The notes under the pieces are model-generated. The model worked only from the letters and a program-made list of their open reading frames with translations. It had not been told where the DNA came from and did not search any database. DNA of 64,000 nt from Streptomyces roseifaciens. GTDB lineage: Bacteria > Actinomycetota > Actinomycetes > Streptomycetales > Streptomycetaceae. The DNA is taken from contig NZ_LNBE01000004.1 of NCBI RefSeq assembly GCF_001445655.1, positions 1,736,001 to 1,800,000 on the forward strand, read 5' to 3'. Below, piece after piece: positions 24,551 through 32,526 of this stretch; within the stretch, counting starts at the first letter, position 1, and each line of letters begins with the position of its first letter. Position numbers and translations under genes: made by a program.

Positions 24551-24584
24551 CGAAGAGCCCCACCGCAAGCGGTGGGGCTCTTCG
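24551..24584 (-). terminator. tRNA-Ser terminator
   Basis: 16-bp stem CGAAGAGCCCCACCGC with complement, 22 bp beyond the 3' end of the minus-strand tRNA. It is the parent of the hairpin copies at 2.26 and 5.90 kb. Confidence 0.85.
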
Positions 24585-24605
24585 ACATCGTGCCCGGTGA
24601 GGCAC

Positions 24606-24693
24606 TGGCGGAGGATACGAGATTCGAACTCGTGAGGGGTTGCCCCCAACACGCTTTCCAAGCGTGCGCCCTAGGCCTCTAGGCGAATCCTCC
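24606..24693 (-). tRNA. tRNA-Ser(GGA)
   Basis: 88 nt including an encoded CCA. The acceptor pairs GGAGGAT with ATCCTCC and G is the discriminator base, as required for Ser. Anticodon loop TTGGAAA gives GGA (reads UCC). A long variable arm (TTGGGGGCAACCCC) and GTTCGAATC in the T loop complete the serine class II shape. It is the intact target whose 3' half is repeated at 2312 and 5955. Its own gene remains whole because the incoming elements restored the 3' half. Confidence 0.97.
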
Positions 24694-24789
24694 GCCGCAA
24701 ACAATACAAGACGCGGAGGGGTGCTCGCGAACGCCTGGTCCGGAGGTGGGGGAGCGGGTACGGGCACTGCCCGGGATCCGCTAGGCTGG

Positions 24790-24887
24790 GGGCAAGCCCC
24801 TCACGTGGCGCTATCTCACCGAACTCCCCCAGGGCCGGAAGGCAGCAAGGGTAAGTGGGCTCTGGCGGGTGCGTGGGGGGCCCTTGT
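24790..24887 (+). ncRNA. ffs: Bacterial small SRP RNA (4.5S-like)
   Basis: The universally conserved SRP core is present: CCAGGGCCGGAAGGCAGCAA and GGTAAG, with the GGAAG tetraloop and the asymmetric bulge that bind Ffh. Flanks CAAGCCCCTCACG and CGTGGGGGGCCCTTG pair to close the rod, followed by a short T run. It lies directly upstream of dnaX, its usual place in Streptomyces. Function: targeting of ribosomes making membrane and secreted proteins. Ends are set from the pairing and are good to a few bases. Confidence 0.92.
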
Positions 24888-24997
24888 GTTTTCCGGGGCC
24901 CGCCACGGGGGCGCGTCCGGTGTTCGTGCCGGGGGCTGCAGGGGTCTGCAGATGTGATCGAGACCACTTGTCAGTGCGGCCCGATATCGTCGTACGT

Positions 24998-26836
24998 GTG
25001 TCGTCCCTCGCGCTCTACCGCCGCTACCGCCCTGAATCCTTCGCCGAGGTCATCGGGCAGGAGCATGTCACCACCCCGTTGCAGCAGGCGCTGCGGAACA
25101 ACAGGGTCAATCACGCGTATCTGTTCAGCGGACCACGCGGCTGCGGCAAGACGACGAGCGCGCGCATCCTCGCCCGCTGTCTGAACTGCGAGCAGGGGCC
25201 GACGCCCACCCCGTGCGGGGAGTGCCAGTCGTGCCAGGACCTCGCGCGCAACGGGCGCGGCTCGATCGACGTGATCGAGATCGACGCCGCCTCCCACGGT
25301 GGTGTGGACGACGCCCGTGAGCTGCGGGAGAAGGCCTTCTTCGGGCCCGCCTCCAGCCGCTACAAGATCTACATCATCGACGAGGCCCACATGGTCACCT
25401 CGGCGGGCTTCAACGCCCTGCTGAAGGTGGTCGAGGAGCCGCCGGAGCACCTCAAGTTCATCTTCGCGACCACGGAGCCCGAGAAGGTCATCGGCACCAT
25501 CCGGTCGCGTACGCACCACTATCCGTTCCGGCTCGTCCCGCCCGGCACGCTGCGTGACTACCTGGGCGAGGTCTGCGAGCAGGAGAAGATCCCCGTCGAG
25601 GACGGCGTGCTGCCGCTCGTCGTGCGCGCCGGTGCCGGTTCCGTGCGTGACTCCATGTCCGTGATGGACCAGCTCCTCGCCGGCGCCGCCGAGGACGGTG
25701 TGACATACGCCATGGCGACGTCCCTCCTGGGCTACACGGACGGCTCGCTGCTCGACGCCGTCGTCGACGCCTTCGCGGCGAACGACGGCGCCGCGGCCTT
25801 CGAGGTCGTCGACCGCGTGATCGAGGGCGGCAACGACCCCCGCCGCTTCGTGGCCGACCTCCTCGAGCGCCTGCGCGACCTGGTGATCCTCGCCGCCGTG
25901 CCCGATGCGGTCGAGAAGGGCCTCCTGGACGCCCCCGCCGATCTCGTCGAGCGCATGCAGGCCCAGGCAGGCGTCTTCGGCCCGGGCGAGCTCAGCCGCG
26001 CCGCCGACCTGGTCAACGAGGGCCTGACCGAGATGCGCGGGGCGACCTCGCCGCGGCTGCAGCTGGAGCTGATCTGCGCGCGCGTGCTGCTGCCCGCCGC
26101 CTACGACGACGAGCGGTCCGTACGGGCCCGGCTCGACAAGCTGGAGCGCGGTGCGGCCGCGCTCGTGACGGCTCCCATGGCCCCCGCAGCGGGCTACGTG
26201 CCGGGGCCGGGCGCGCACGCCCCTGACCAGGCGTACGGGCAGCCCGCGCCCGCCCCCGGGCTGTCGGGTCCGGCCGCCGCCCGCGCGGCGGTCTCCGGGG
26301 CTCCTGCACCCGCTGCCGCCCCCGCTCCGGCCGTCCCCGCCGCCCCGGTCGCCCAGCCGTCCCCGGTGGCCCCTCCGGCCCCTCCGGCCCCGCCGGCACA
26401 CCAGGCACCCCCGGCCCCGCAGGCGCCTCAGGCCCCCGCCCCGGAAGCCCCCGCCGCACGCCCCGCCGGCGCGCGCGACAGCTTCGCCAACAGCGGCAGC
26501 GAGGAGGTCCTGCGCCAGGCGATCGGCGACGTCTACCAGGGCCAGGTCCAGTGGAAGATCGAGCTGATCGTCGGCGGGGGAGGCGGCGGAGGCGGTGCGG
26601 GCGGCAGCAGCACCGGCCCCGGACCCGCCGGAGGCGGCCGGGGCGGGGGCCTGAGGCGCCTGCGGGCGCGCCGGGGCCGGTGCTGCTGCCGCCCGCACCG
26701 CCTCCGCCGCCTCCCCCGCCGACGATCAGCTCGATCTTCCACTGGACCTGGCCCTGGTAGACGTCGCCGATCGCCTGGCGCAGGACCTCCTCGCTGCCGC
26801 TGTTGGCGAAGCCGACGACCTCGGCGTTCTGGCTGA
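24998..26836 (+). CDS. dnaX: DNA polymerase III gamma/tau subunit, C-terminus scrambled
   Basis: Clamp-loader ATPase. GTG start at 24998 (MSSLALYRRYRPESF). Walker A GPRGCGKTT at 45-53, zinc-binding Cys cluster CLNC..CGECQSC (64-79), DEAH at 128-131 and the sensor SRT region (IGTIRSRTHHYPFR). Domains I-III (to about residue 370) are intact, then the normal Pro/Ala-rich linker. From about residue 490 the frame enters a duplicated and inverted block and ends at 26836 after Arg-rich out-of-frame sequence. The usual tau C-terminal domain is encoded further on in another frame (27010-27690). As given, only a gamma-like protein can be made. Misassembly is possible. Confidence 0.85.
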   Translation: MSSLALYRRYRPESFAEVIGQEHVTTPLQQALRNNRVNHAYLFSGPRGCGKTTSARILARCLNCEQGPTPTPCGECQSCQDLARNGRGSIDVIEIDAASHGGVDDARELREKAFFGPASSRYKIYIIDEAHMVTSAGFNALLKVVEEPPEHLKFIFATTEPEKVIGTIRSRTHHYPFRLVPPGTLRDYLGEVCEQEKIPVEDGVLPLVVRAGAGSVRDSMSVMDQLLAGAAEDGVTYAMATSLLGYTDGSLLDAVVDAFAANDGAAAFEVVDRVIEGGNDPRRFVADLLERLRDLVILAAVPDAVEKGLLDAPADLVERMQAQAGVFGPGELSRAADLVNEGLTEMRGATSPRLQLELICARVLLPAAYDDERSVRARLDKLERGAAALVTAPMAPAAGYVPGPGAHAPDQAYGQPAPAPGLSGPAAARAAVSGAPAPAAAPAPAVPAAPVAQPSPVAPPAPPAPPAHQAPPAPQAPQAPAPEAPAARPAGARDSFANSGSEEVLRQAIGDVYQGQVQWKIELIVGGGGGGGGAGGSSTGPGPAGGGRGGGLRRLRARRGRCCCRPHRLRRLPRRRSARSSTGPGPGRRRRSPGAGPPRCRCWRSRRPRRSG

Positions 26837-27343
26837 GGACGATCCAGGTGAAGCGGCGGCGGTTCTTGACCGCGTCCAGGATGGCGGGCCACATCTGGCG
26901 GACCTGGGTGGGATCGCCGACGGACCCGGCCCCGCCGGCACACCAGGCCCCCGCCGCGCCCGCCCCTGCGCCCGTGCCCGCAGCCACCGCCCCGGCCGCC
27001 TCCGGCGGGTCCGGGGCCGGGTCCGTCGGCGATCCCACCCAGGTCCGCCAGATGTGGCCCGCCATCCTGGACGCGGTCAAGAACCGCCGCCGCTTCACCT
27101 GGATCGTCCTCAGCCAGAACGCCGAGGTCGTCGGCTTCGACGGCACCACCCTCCAGGTCGGCTTCGCCAACGCCGGCGCGCGCGACAGCTTCGCCAACAG
27201 CGGCAGCGAGGAGGTCCTGCGCCAGGCGATCGGCGACGTCTACCAGGGCCAGGTCCAGTGGAAGATCGAGCTGATCGTCGGCGGGGGAGGCGGCGGAGGC
27301 GGTGCGGGCGGCAGCAGCACCGGCCCCGGCGCGCCCGCAGGCG
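26464..27343. repeat. Direct plus inverted duplication inside dnaX
   Basis: A 159-bp segment (26464-26622) is repeated exactly at 27171-27329. Between them, 26657-26934 is a reverse-complement copy of 27010-27343 with an internal deletion of about 50 bp. The short join at 26622-26656 is itself made of reverse-complement pieces of the nearby linker. The pattern fits serial template switching or fold-back replication, or an assembly fault in a very GC-rich linker. Confidence 0.85.
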
Positions 27344-27690
27344 GCTACGGCGGAGGCAGCGGCTTCGGTGGTGGAGGGAGTGGCTTCGGCGGCGGCAGTG
27401 GCAGCGGCTACGCCCCCTCCGCGGCGGCCCCCGCCGCCCGGCCCGCGGCCCCCGCCCCGGCCGCCCCGCAGCAGCCGCAGTCCCACCAGCCCCAGGCGCC
27501 CGCGTCCCCCACGCCTCCGCCGCCCCCGGCGGCCCAGGCGTACCGCGAGCCCGAGCCCCCGCCCGTCGCCCCCGAGGACGACATGCCCGCCGAGGACGAT
27601 CCCGACCTCGACGAGACGGCCCTGACCGGCCACGACCTGATCGTGCGAGAGCTGGGCGCGACGGTCATCGAAGAGATCGCGAACGAGTAG
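26936..27690 (+). pseudogene. dnaX: Displaced dnaX tau C-terminal part
   Basis: In the frame ending 27690 the sequence reads as the normal tau C-terminal region: VGDPTQVRQMWPAILDAVKN, FTWIVLSQNAEVVGFDGTTL, VQWKIELIVGG, a Gly/Ser-rich stretch, a Pro-rich linker and the end [18 protein letters not shown]. This is the domain that holds polymerase and helicase contacts in tau. It is out of frame with the upstream dnaX part because of the inverted block. The open frame starts inside inverted sequence (ATG 26803) with no sensible start signal, so it is probably not translated alone. Confidence 0.75.
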
Positions 27691-27919
27691 CGAGCAGAGC
27701 GAGCAGAGCGAGCAGAGCGACGAACAGGGCCAGTCAGGGCGAGCTGGACGAGCAGAGCGAACAGCGCGGGTAGAGGGAGCAGGGCGGGAATCCCCGGGTG
27801 CGCCGCATGCGCCCCAGGGCGCCCCCCGTTCTTCTTCGCCCGGCATGGGGCGCCGGAGGCGGCGACCACGTAGGCTCGGGCTACCGAGACAAACGTCGTC
27901 GAGAGCCAGGAGCGAACCA
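27691..27919. other. dnaX-ybaB spacer with short tandem repeat
   Basis: Begins with four units of a GAGCAGAGC-type 9-bp repeat right after the dnaX stop; the rest is spacer with an AGGAG site before the ybaB GTG. No gene seen. Confidence 0.6.
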
Positions 27920-28264
27920 GTGATTCCCGGTGGTGGCCAGCCCAACATGCAGCAGCTCCTCCAGCAGGCGCAGAAGATGCAGCAGGATCTCGCCGCGGCG
28001 CAGGAAGAGCTCGCCCGTACGCCCGTCGAGGGCTCCGCGGGCGGCGGCCTGGTGAAGGCCACGGTCACCGGTGCCGGCGAGCTCCAGGCCCTGGTGATCG
28101 ACCCCAAGGCCGTCGACCCCGAGGACACCGAGACCCTCGCGGACCTCGTCCTCGCGGCCGTCCGTGACGCCAACGCCGCCGCGCAGCAGCTGCAGCAGCA
28201 GAAGCTCGGCCCGCTCGCCCAGGGCCTGGGCGGCGGCAGCGGCATCCCGGGCCTGCCGTTCTGA
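27920..28264 (+). CDS. ebfC: YbaB/EbfC nucleoid-associated protein
   Basis: 114 residues from a GTG at 27920 with CAGGAG upstream; the longer frame to 27845 lacks a start signal. Family pattern: [19 protein letters not shown] (N-terminal amphipathic helix), [20 protein letters not shown] (beta strand core), and the helical [20 protein letters not shown] with a Gly-rich C-terminus. It forms a dimer that binds DNA and is nearly always next to recR and dnaX, as here. It likely helps replication-restart or recombination indirectly. Confidence 0.93.
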   Translation: MIPGGGQPNMQQLLQQAQKMQQDLAAAQEELARTPVEGSAGGGLVKATVTGAGELQALVIDPKAVDPEDTETLADLVLAAVRDANAAAQQLQQQKLGPLAQGLGGGSGIPGLPF

Positions 28265-28350
28265 CGGCGGTCCCGCCACCCCGCCACATCCGGCGGCGGC
28301 CCCGCCGCACCCGCCACAGCTGAAGAAGACCGAGAAGGAGCATTCGATCC

Positions 28351-28950
28351 GTGTATGAAGGCGTGGTCCAGGACCTCATCGACGAGCTGGGCAGGCTGCC
28401 CGGCGTCGGTCCCAAGAGCGCGCAGCGGATCGCCTTCCACATCCTCCAGGCCGAGCCGGCCGACGTCCGCCGGCTCGCCCACGCCCTGACCGAGGTCAAG
28501 GCCAAGGTCCGCTTCTGCGCGGTCTGCGGCAACGTCGCCCAGGAGGAGCGGTGCCGGGTCTGCCAGGACCCGCGCCGCGACGCCTCGGTGATCTGCGTCG
28601 TGGAGGAGTCCAAGGACGTCGTCGCCATCGAGCGGACGAGAGAGTTCCGCGGCCGCTACCACGTGCTCGGCGGGGCGATCAGCCCCATCGAGGGCGTCGG
28701 TCCCGACGATCTGCGCATCCGCGAGCTGCTCGCCCGGCTCGCGGACGGCACCGTCACCGAGCTGATTCTGGCCACCGACCCCAATCTGGAAGGTGAGGCC
28801 ACTGCCACGTACCTCGCCCGCATGGTGAAGCCCATGGGGCTCAAGGTCACGCGGCTGGCCAGCGGCCTCCCCGTGGGGGGAGACCTTGAATACGCCGACG
28901 AGGTCACGCTCGGGCGTGCCTTCGAAGGGAGACGACTTCTCGATGTCTGA
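28351..28950 (+). CDS. recR: Recombination mediator RecR
   Basis: 199 residues, full length for the family, GTG start after GAGAAGGAG. N-terminal HhH motif [17 protein letters not shown], Cys4 zinc finger CAVC..CRVC at residues 56-71, and TOPRIM domain ([34 protein letters not shown]). It loads RecA at gaps with RecF/RecO. It is 86 bp after ebfC and its stop overlaps the start of the DUF5063 gene, so ebfC-recR-DUF5063 is one operon, possibly with dnaX. Confidence 0.97.
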   Translation: MYEGVVQDLIDELGRLPGVGPKSAQRIAFHILQAEPADVRRLAHALTEVKAKVRFCAVCGNVAQEERCRVCQDPRRDASVICVVEESKDVVAIERTREFRGRYHVLGGAISPIEGVGPDDLRIRELLARLADGTVTELILATDPNLEGEATATYLARMVKPMGLKVTRLASGLPVGGDLEYADEVTLGRAFEGRRLLDV

Positions 28951-29599
28951 CGCAACGCTGCACGACGCCAAGCGCGACCCCGACGACTTCGCGGTCTCGG
29001 TCGCGGACTCCATCGAGAGCTTCATCGTCGCCGTCGCCGAGGTGTCGCGCGGCGATGAGCCCGACAGTGCCGTTCCCTTCCTGCTGCTGGAGGTCTCCCA
29101 GCTCCTCCTCACCGGCGGCAGGCTCGGTGCGCACGAGGACTTCCTCCCCGACGAGCGGTACGAGCCCGACGTGGGCCCCGAGCCGGACGTCGACGAGCTG
29201 CGGGAGCGCTTCGCACGGCTCCTCGACCCCGTGGACGTCTACTCGGAGGTCTTCGACCCGTACGTGCCGCGCTCCGCCCCCGTCGCCTGCCGGATCTCCG
29301 ACGACCTGGCCGACATCATCACCGACCTGCGGCACGGCATGGCCCACTACCGCGACGGGCGGGTCAGCGAGGCCCTGTGGTGGTGGCAGTTCTCCTACCT
29401 GTCCAACTGGGGCCCGACGGCCTCGGCCGCCCTCCGCGCCCTGCAGTCCCTGGTCGCCCACGTCCGCCTGGACCAGCCGCTGGACGAGCTGGGCGACCTC
29501 GACACGGACTCCGGGGCCACGGAGGAGCAGCTCGCCGAGGAGGCGGGCCGCGTCATGGAGGCGGAGATCGCGGGCCCGCTGGGCCTGCGCGGCGCCTGA
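28943..29599 (+). CDS. DUF5063 family protein
   Basis: 218 residues, ATG overlapping the end of recR by 8 nt. All-helical, acidic: [77 protein letters not shown]. This gene follows recR throughout Streptomyces and has no proven function. The conserved position suggests a link to DNA metabolism, but that is guilt by association only. Confidence 0.9.
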   Translation: MSDATLHDAKRDPDDFAVSVADSIESFIVAVAEVSRGDEPDSAVPFLLLEVSQLLLTGGRLGAHEDFLPDERYEPDVGPEPDVDELRERFARLLDPVDVYSEVFDPYVPRSAPVACRISDDLADIITDLRHGMAHYRDGRVSEALWWWQFSYLSNWGPTASAALRALQSLVAHVRLDQPLDELGDLDTDSGATEEQLAEEAGRVMEAEIAGPLGLRGA

Positions 29600-29843
29600 C
29601 CGGCACGGCAGGGCACGGCAGGGCAGGGCACGGGCCACGCGCCAGTGCCGGCCCAGCCCAGCCCGGCCCGGCCCGGCACCGGCGCCGAGCCGAAACCGGG
29701 CCGGCACCGGCCCCGCCCGGCACCGAAGTGCGCTGTGGGCTGTGCCCTGTGCGCAGCGCACTTCGGCCATAGTTGAGAATTCGACGTTCCCGTCCTCCCT
29801 CCCCTCGTAGCCTGCAAAGCAGCCGACCCGAGGGGATGAGGAC
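29600..29843. other. Low-complexity spacer, left edge of metabolic island
   Basis: Made of GGCACGGCAGG- and CCCGGCCCGG-like short repeats, then a GAGGGGATGAGG-type ribosome-binding site for the methyltransferase. No gene or RNA seen. The core gene order breaks here. Confidence 0.6.
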
Positions 29844-30866
29844 ATGGACGTCGATCCCAGCACCAATCACCCGGCCCGGGCAGCCCAGTTGAGCGAGGTC
29901 GCCTTCGGCCTCTTCCAGGCCTCCGCGCTGCGCGCCGTGACAGTCCACCGCGTCGCCGACCACCTCGCCGGCGGCCCGCTGCAGCCCGACGAGCTCGCCC
30001 GCCGCGCGGGCCTGCACGGGCCGACGCTGCGCCGGTTGCTGCGGCTGCTGGCCACGCGCGGCGTCTTCCAGGAGGACGGGGACGGCGCCTTCGGCCTCAC
30101 CCCGTCCGCCGAGCTGCTCCGCACGGACGTGCCCGGCTCGGCGCACAGCGGGATGATCCTGCTCACCGAGGAGGTCTTCCGGCGCTCGGCCGCGGGCCTG
30201 GAGGACGCCCTGCGGACGGGCGAGACGCCGTTCGACGCGGCGTACGGCATGCCGTTCTTCGACTACCTGCACACGGACGCGGAGGCGCAGACCCGGTTCG
30301 ACACGGGCATGGCCGCCATGTCCGGCCCCGAGGACGAGGTCGTCGCCGAGGCGTATGCGTTTCCGGCCACCGGCACGGTCGTGGACGTCGGCGGCGGCCG
30401 GGGCGGCTTCCTGCGGGCCGTGCTGACCCGTAATCCCGGGCTGTCGGGCGTCCTGTTCGACCAGGAACAGACCGTCGCCGCACACCTCTTGGACGTCAAG
30501 GAGACCGCGGGCCGCTGGCGCACGGACGCCGGGAGCTTCTTCGAGGCCGTGACGCCCGGCGGCGACGTCTACCTGCTGAAGCACATCCTGCACGACTGGA
30601 ACGACGAGGACTGCCTGCGCATCCTGCGCGCGATCCGCGCGGCGATCGCCCCCGGCGGCACGCTGCTGGCGGTGGACGCGATCCTGCCGCCGGGCAACGA
30701 CCCGCACTTCGCCAAGGGGCTGGACCTCATCATGCTGGCCTGCCTGAGGGGCCGGGAGCGTACGGAGGAGGAGTTCCGCGCGCTGCTCGGCGAGGCGGGC
30801 TTCCGGATGGACCGGATCATCGCCACGGAGGCCTTCGCCTCGATCATCGAAGCGGTGGCCGAATAG
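29844..30866 (+). CDS. O-methyltransferase, SAM-dependent (family 2)
   Basis: 340 residues. An N-terminal winged-helix dimerisation domain (LQPDELARRAGLHGPTLRRL LRLL region, residues 45-80) precedes the SAM fold: [17 protein letters not shown] (motif I) near 173-189, and DVYLLKHILHDWNDEDCLRI with the His that acts as base in small-molecule O-methyltransferases. The family methylates phenolic or enolic hydroxyls in aromatic polyketides and similar products. It is monocistronic and 175 bp upstream of a regulator gene, at the left edge of the island. Substrate unknown. Confidence 0.9.
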   Translation: MDVDPSTNHPARAAQLSEVAFGLFQASALRAVTVHRVADHLAGGPLQPDELARRAGLHGPTLRRLLRLLATRGVFQEDGDGAFGLTPSAELLRTDVPGSAHSGMILLTEEVFRRSAAGLEDALRTGETPFDAAYGMPFFDYLHTDAEAQTRFDTGMAAMSGPEDEVVAEAYAFPATGTVVDVGGGRGGFLRAVLTRNPGLSGVLFDQEQTVAAHLLDVKETAGRWRTDAGSFFEAVTPGGDVYLLKHILHDWNDEDCLRILRAIRAAIAPGGTLLAVDAILPPGNDPHFAKGLDLIMLACLRGRERTEEEFRALLGEAGFRMDRIIATEAFASIIEAVAE

Positions 30867-31040
30867 CGCCATGGCGCCGGACCGGCCGGGGCGTGCGGTT
30901 CCGCCGCAGGTGAAGGCCAAACCTGCCCGCAGTAAAACAAGGGTCAAACGTTCCTCTGCTTGATCATCTGGCTGGAAAGCCGTGCCAGTATCGGCCATTG
31001 GTCCTGATCGTAGGGAGCTGCCGAGAAGTGGGGGGATGAA

Positions 31041-32015
31041 GTGCTCCTGGGGTGTTTGGGAGTCACTGAGGAAGAAGAGCGTATTTACCGGTTCCTGTTG
31101 AAGGGGGAGAAAGGAACCGTCGAGGAGATCTGCGAGGCGCTGGGGCTGGCCGGTTCGGAGGTCTGCTCCGCTCTGGAGCGGCTGGCCCGCCTCGGCCTGG
31201 TGCACACCCGCGAGGGCGGGGGCACGGCGGTCGACCCCGCCATCGGCGTGGAGCGGCTCATCGAGGACGCCCTGGCCGGCCTGCGGGCGCGGATGCAGCA
31301 GGTGGACGCGGCCAGATCGGCGGTGTCCGAGCTGGGGCAGGAGTTCCGGCAGGGGGTGCGGGCCCCGGCGGCGGACATCGAGCACGTCACCGGCGGCCAG
31401 GAGATCTGGGACCGGCTGGACGAGCTGGCCTTCTTCGCGTACCGCGAGGTCATGGCGATCCACCCCAGCTCGCCCTGGCGGGTCAAGAACATCGAGGCGG
31501 CCCGTCCGCTCGACATGCGCTGTCTGCGCCGCGGCCTGACCTTCCGGATGATCGTCGTGCGCGAGGCCCTGCAGGACGCCCTGACCAAGGCCTATCTGGA
31601 AGAGCTCGGATCGGCGGGGGCGCAGATCCGCTGCGTCGAGGAACCGGTTCAGCGGATGGTCATCTACGACCGGAGCCAGGCCGTCGTCCCGCTCGACCCG
31701 GGGGAGAGCCGGCGCGGCGCCGTCGTCGTGCGCCAACCGGGCCTGGTGACCAGCATCGTGGACCTCTTCGAGCACACCTGGCAGTCGGCCGTGGACATCG
31801 CCACCGTGGACGGCGGCGGCGAGGACCCGCTCTCCGAGCTCGACAAGCAGGTGCTGGACGTGCTCTCGCGGGTCGACAAGGACGAGGTCGCGGCCCGTGA
31901 ACTGGGCGTCTCCCTGCGGACGTTCCAGCGGTACGTGGCCAACGTGCTGGGCCAGCTGGACGCCAGCAGCCGCTTCCAGGCCGCCGTTCAGGCGAAGGAA
32001 CGGGGTTGGATCTGA
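31041..32015 (+). CDS. LuxR/TrmB-type transcriptional regulator
   Basis: 324 residues; GTG start after GGGGGA. The N-terminal 65 residues are a winged helix of the TrmB kind (IYRFLLKGEKGTVEEICEAL, GSEVCSALERLARLGLVHT), the middle is a PLD-like effector domain (about 110-240), and a LuxR-like HTH closes the protein (DEVAARELGVSLRTFQRYVA NVLGQL region). This two-HTH layout is common among Streptomyces cluster-situated regulators. It probably controls the neighbouring metabolic genes; no ligand can be predicted. Confidence 0.88.
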   Translation: MLLGCLGVTEEEERIYRFLLKGEKGTVEEICEALGLAGSEVCSALERLARLGLVHTREGGGTAVDPAIGVERLIEDALAGLRARMQQVDAARSAVSELGQEFRQGVRAPAADIEHVTGGQEIWDRLDELAFFAYREVMAIHPSSPWRVKNIEAARPLDMRCLRRGLTFRMIVVREALQDALTKAYLEELGSAGAQIRCVEEPVQRMVIYDRSQAVVPLDPGESRRGAVVVRQPGLVTSIVDLFEHTWQSAVDIATVDGGGEDPLSELDKQVLDVLSRVDKDEVAARELGVSLRTFQRYVANVLGQLDASSRFQAAVQAKERGWI

Positions 32016-32078
32016 GCCCGTGCCCGTGCCTGCCGCTACGGGGCTCGTACCCCCGCAGGCCGGCGTGGCGTGCGCCGG

Positions 32079-32360
32079 CTACGGGGCCGGGCACGCGGGG
32101 CAGGGTGCCGCCTCCGCGTTCTGAGCGAGTCGCCAGCCCTGCAGGGCCGGGTGGCCGAGCGCGCCGGCCAGCGCCTCGTCCCCGGCCCCGCCCGGTCCGG
32201 CGGGCCGTACGTGGATGTCCCCGCCCTCGGTGAGGTGCAGGTCCGCGTACCAGCCGGGCGGCAGCAGCGCCGCGAGCCGGGCCGCCGTGATGGCGGCCGC
32301 GCGACGGAGGGCGCTGTCGGGGGTGGTGAGGGCGAGGAGACTGCGGGGCCGTGAGGTCAT
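32079..32360 (-). CDS. Small hypothetical protein, 93 aa
   Basis: ATG follows GAAGGAACCCGCC. Sequence MTSRPRSLLALTTPDSALRR, ITAARLAALLPPGWYADLHL and a Pro/Cys-containing tail APCPACPAP. It is Ala/Leu-rich and probably a small helical protein. It is the last minus-strand gene of the island, 167 bp beyond the MFS exporter. No family recognised; translation is supported by the start context only. Confidence 0.5.
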   Translation of the reverse strand: MTSRPRSLLALTTPDSALRRAAAITAARLAALLPPGWYADLHLTEGGDIHVRPAGPGGAGDEALAGALGHPALQGWRLAQNAEAAPCPACPAP

Positions 32361-32526
32361 GGCGGGTTCCTTCGGTGAAAGGGCTCTTGCCCTGGTGGAC
32401 GGTTTTTCCGCCGGACACGTGCCGCCCCCGCCCGGGAGCCTTGGTGCTCGGCTCCCCGCGGGGGCATGACCGGTCTGCTCGATGCGCTGGACGGGGCGGT
32501 CCGTACCCGTCAGTCCGCTGTACCCG

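Noticed and set aside
24790..24887. Riboswitch upstream of dnaX
   Set aside because: The GGCCGGAAGGCAGCAAGG core and rod pairing identify the small SRP RNA.
26803..27690. Independent gene for the dnaX C-terminal part
   Set aside because: Its ATG and first 45 codons come from the inverted copy; there is no ribosome-binding site, so it is treated as a displaced fragment.
27690..27780. Short regular repeats after dnaX as CRISPR or iterons
   Set aside because: 9-bp head-to-tail units without spacers and no replication gene; simple slippage repeat.
26533..29112. 859-codon minus-strand open frame opposite dnaX, ebfC and recR
   Set aside because: Low-complexity antisense of known genes; it is long only because of GC skew in codon position three and the inverted dnaX copy.
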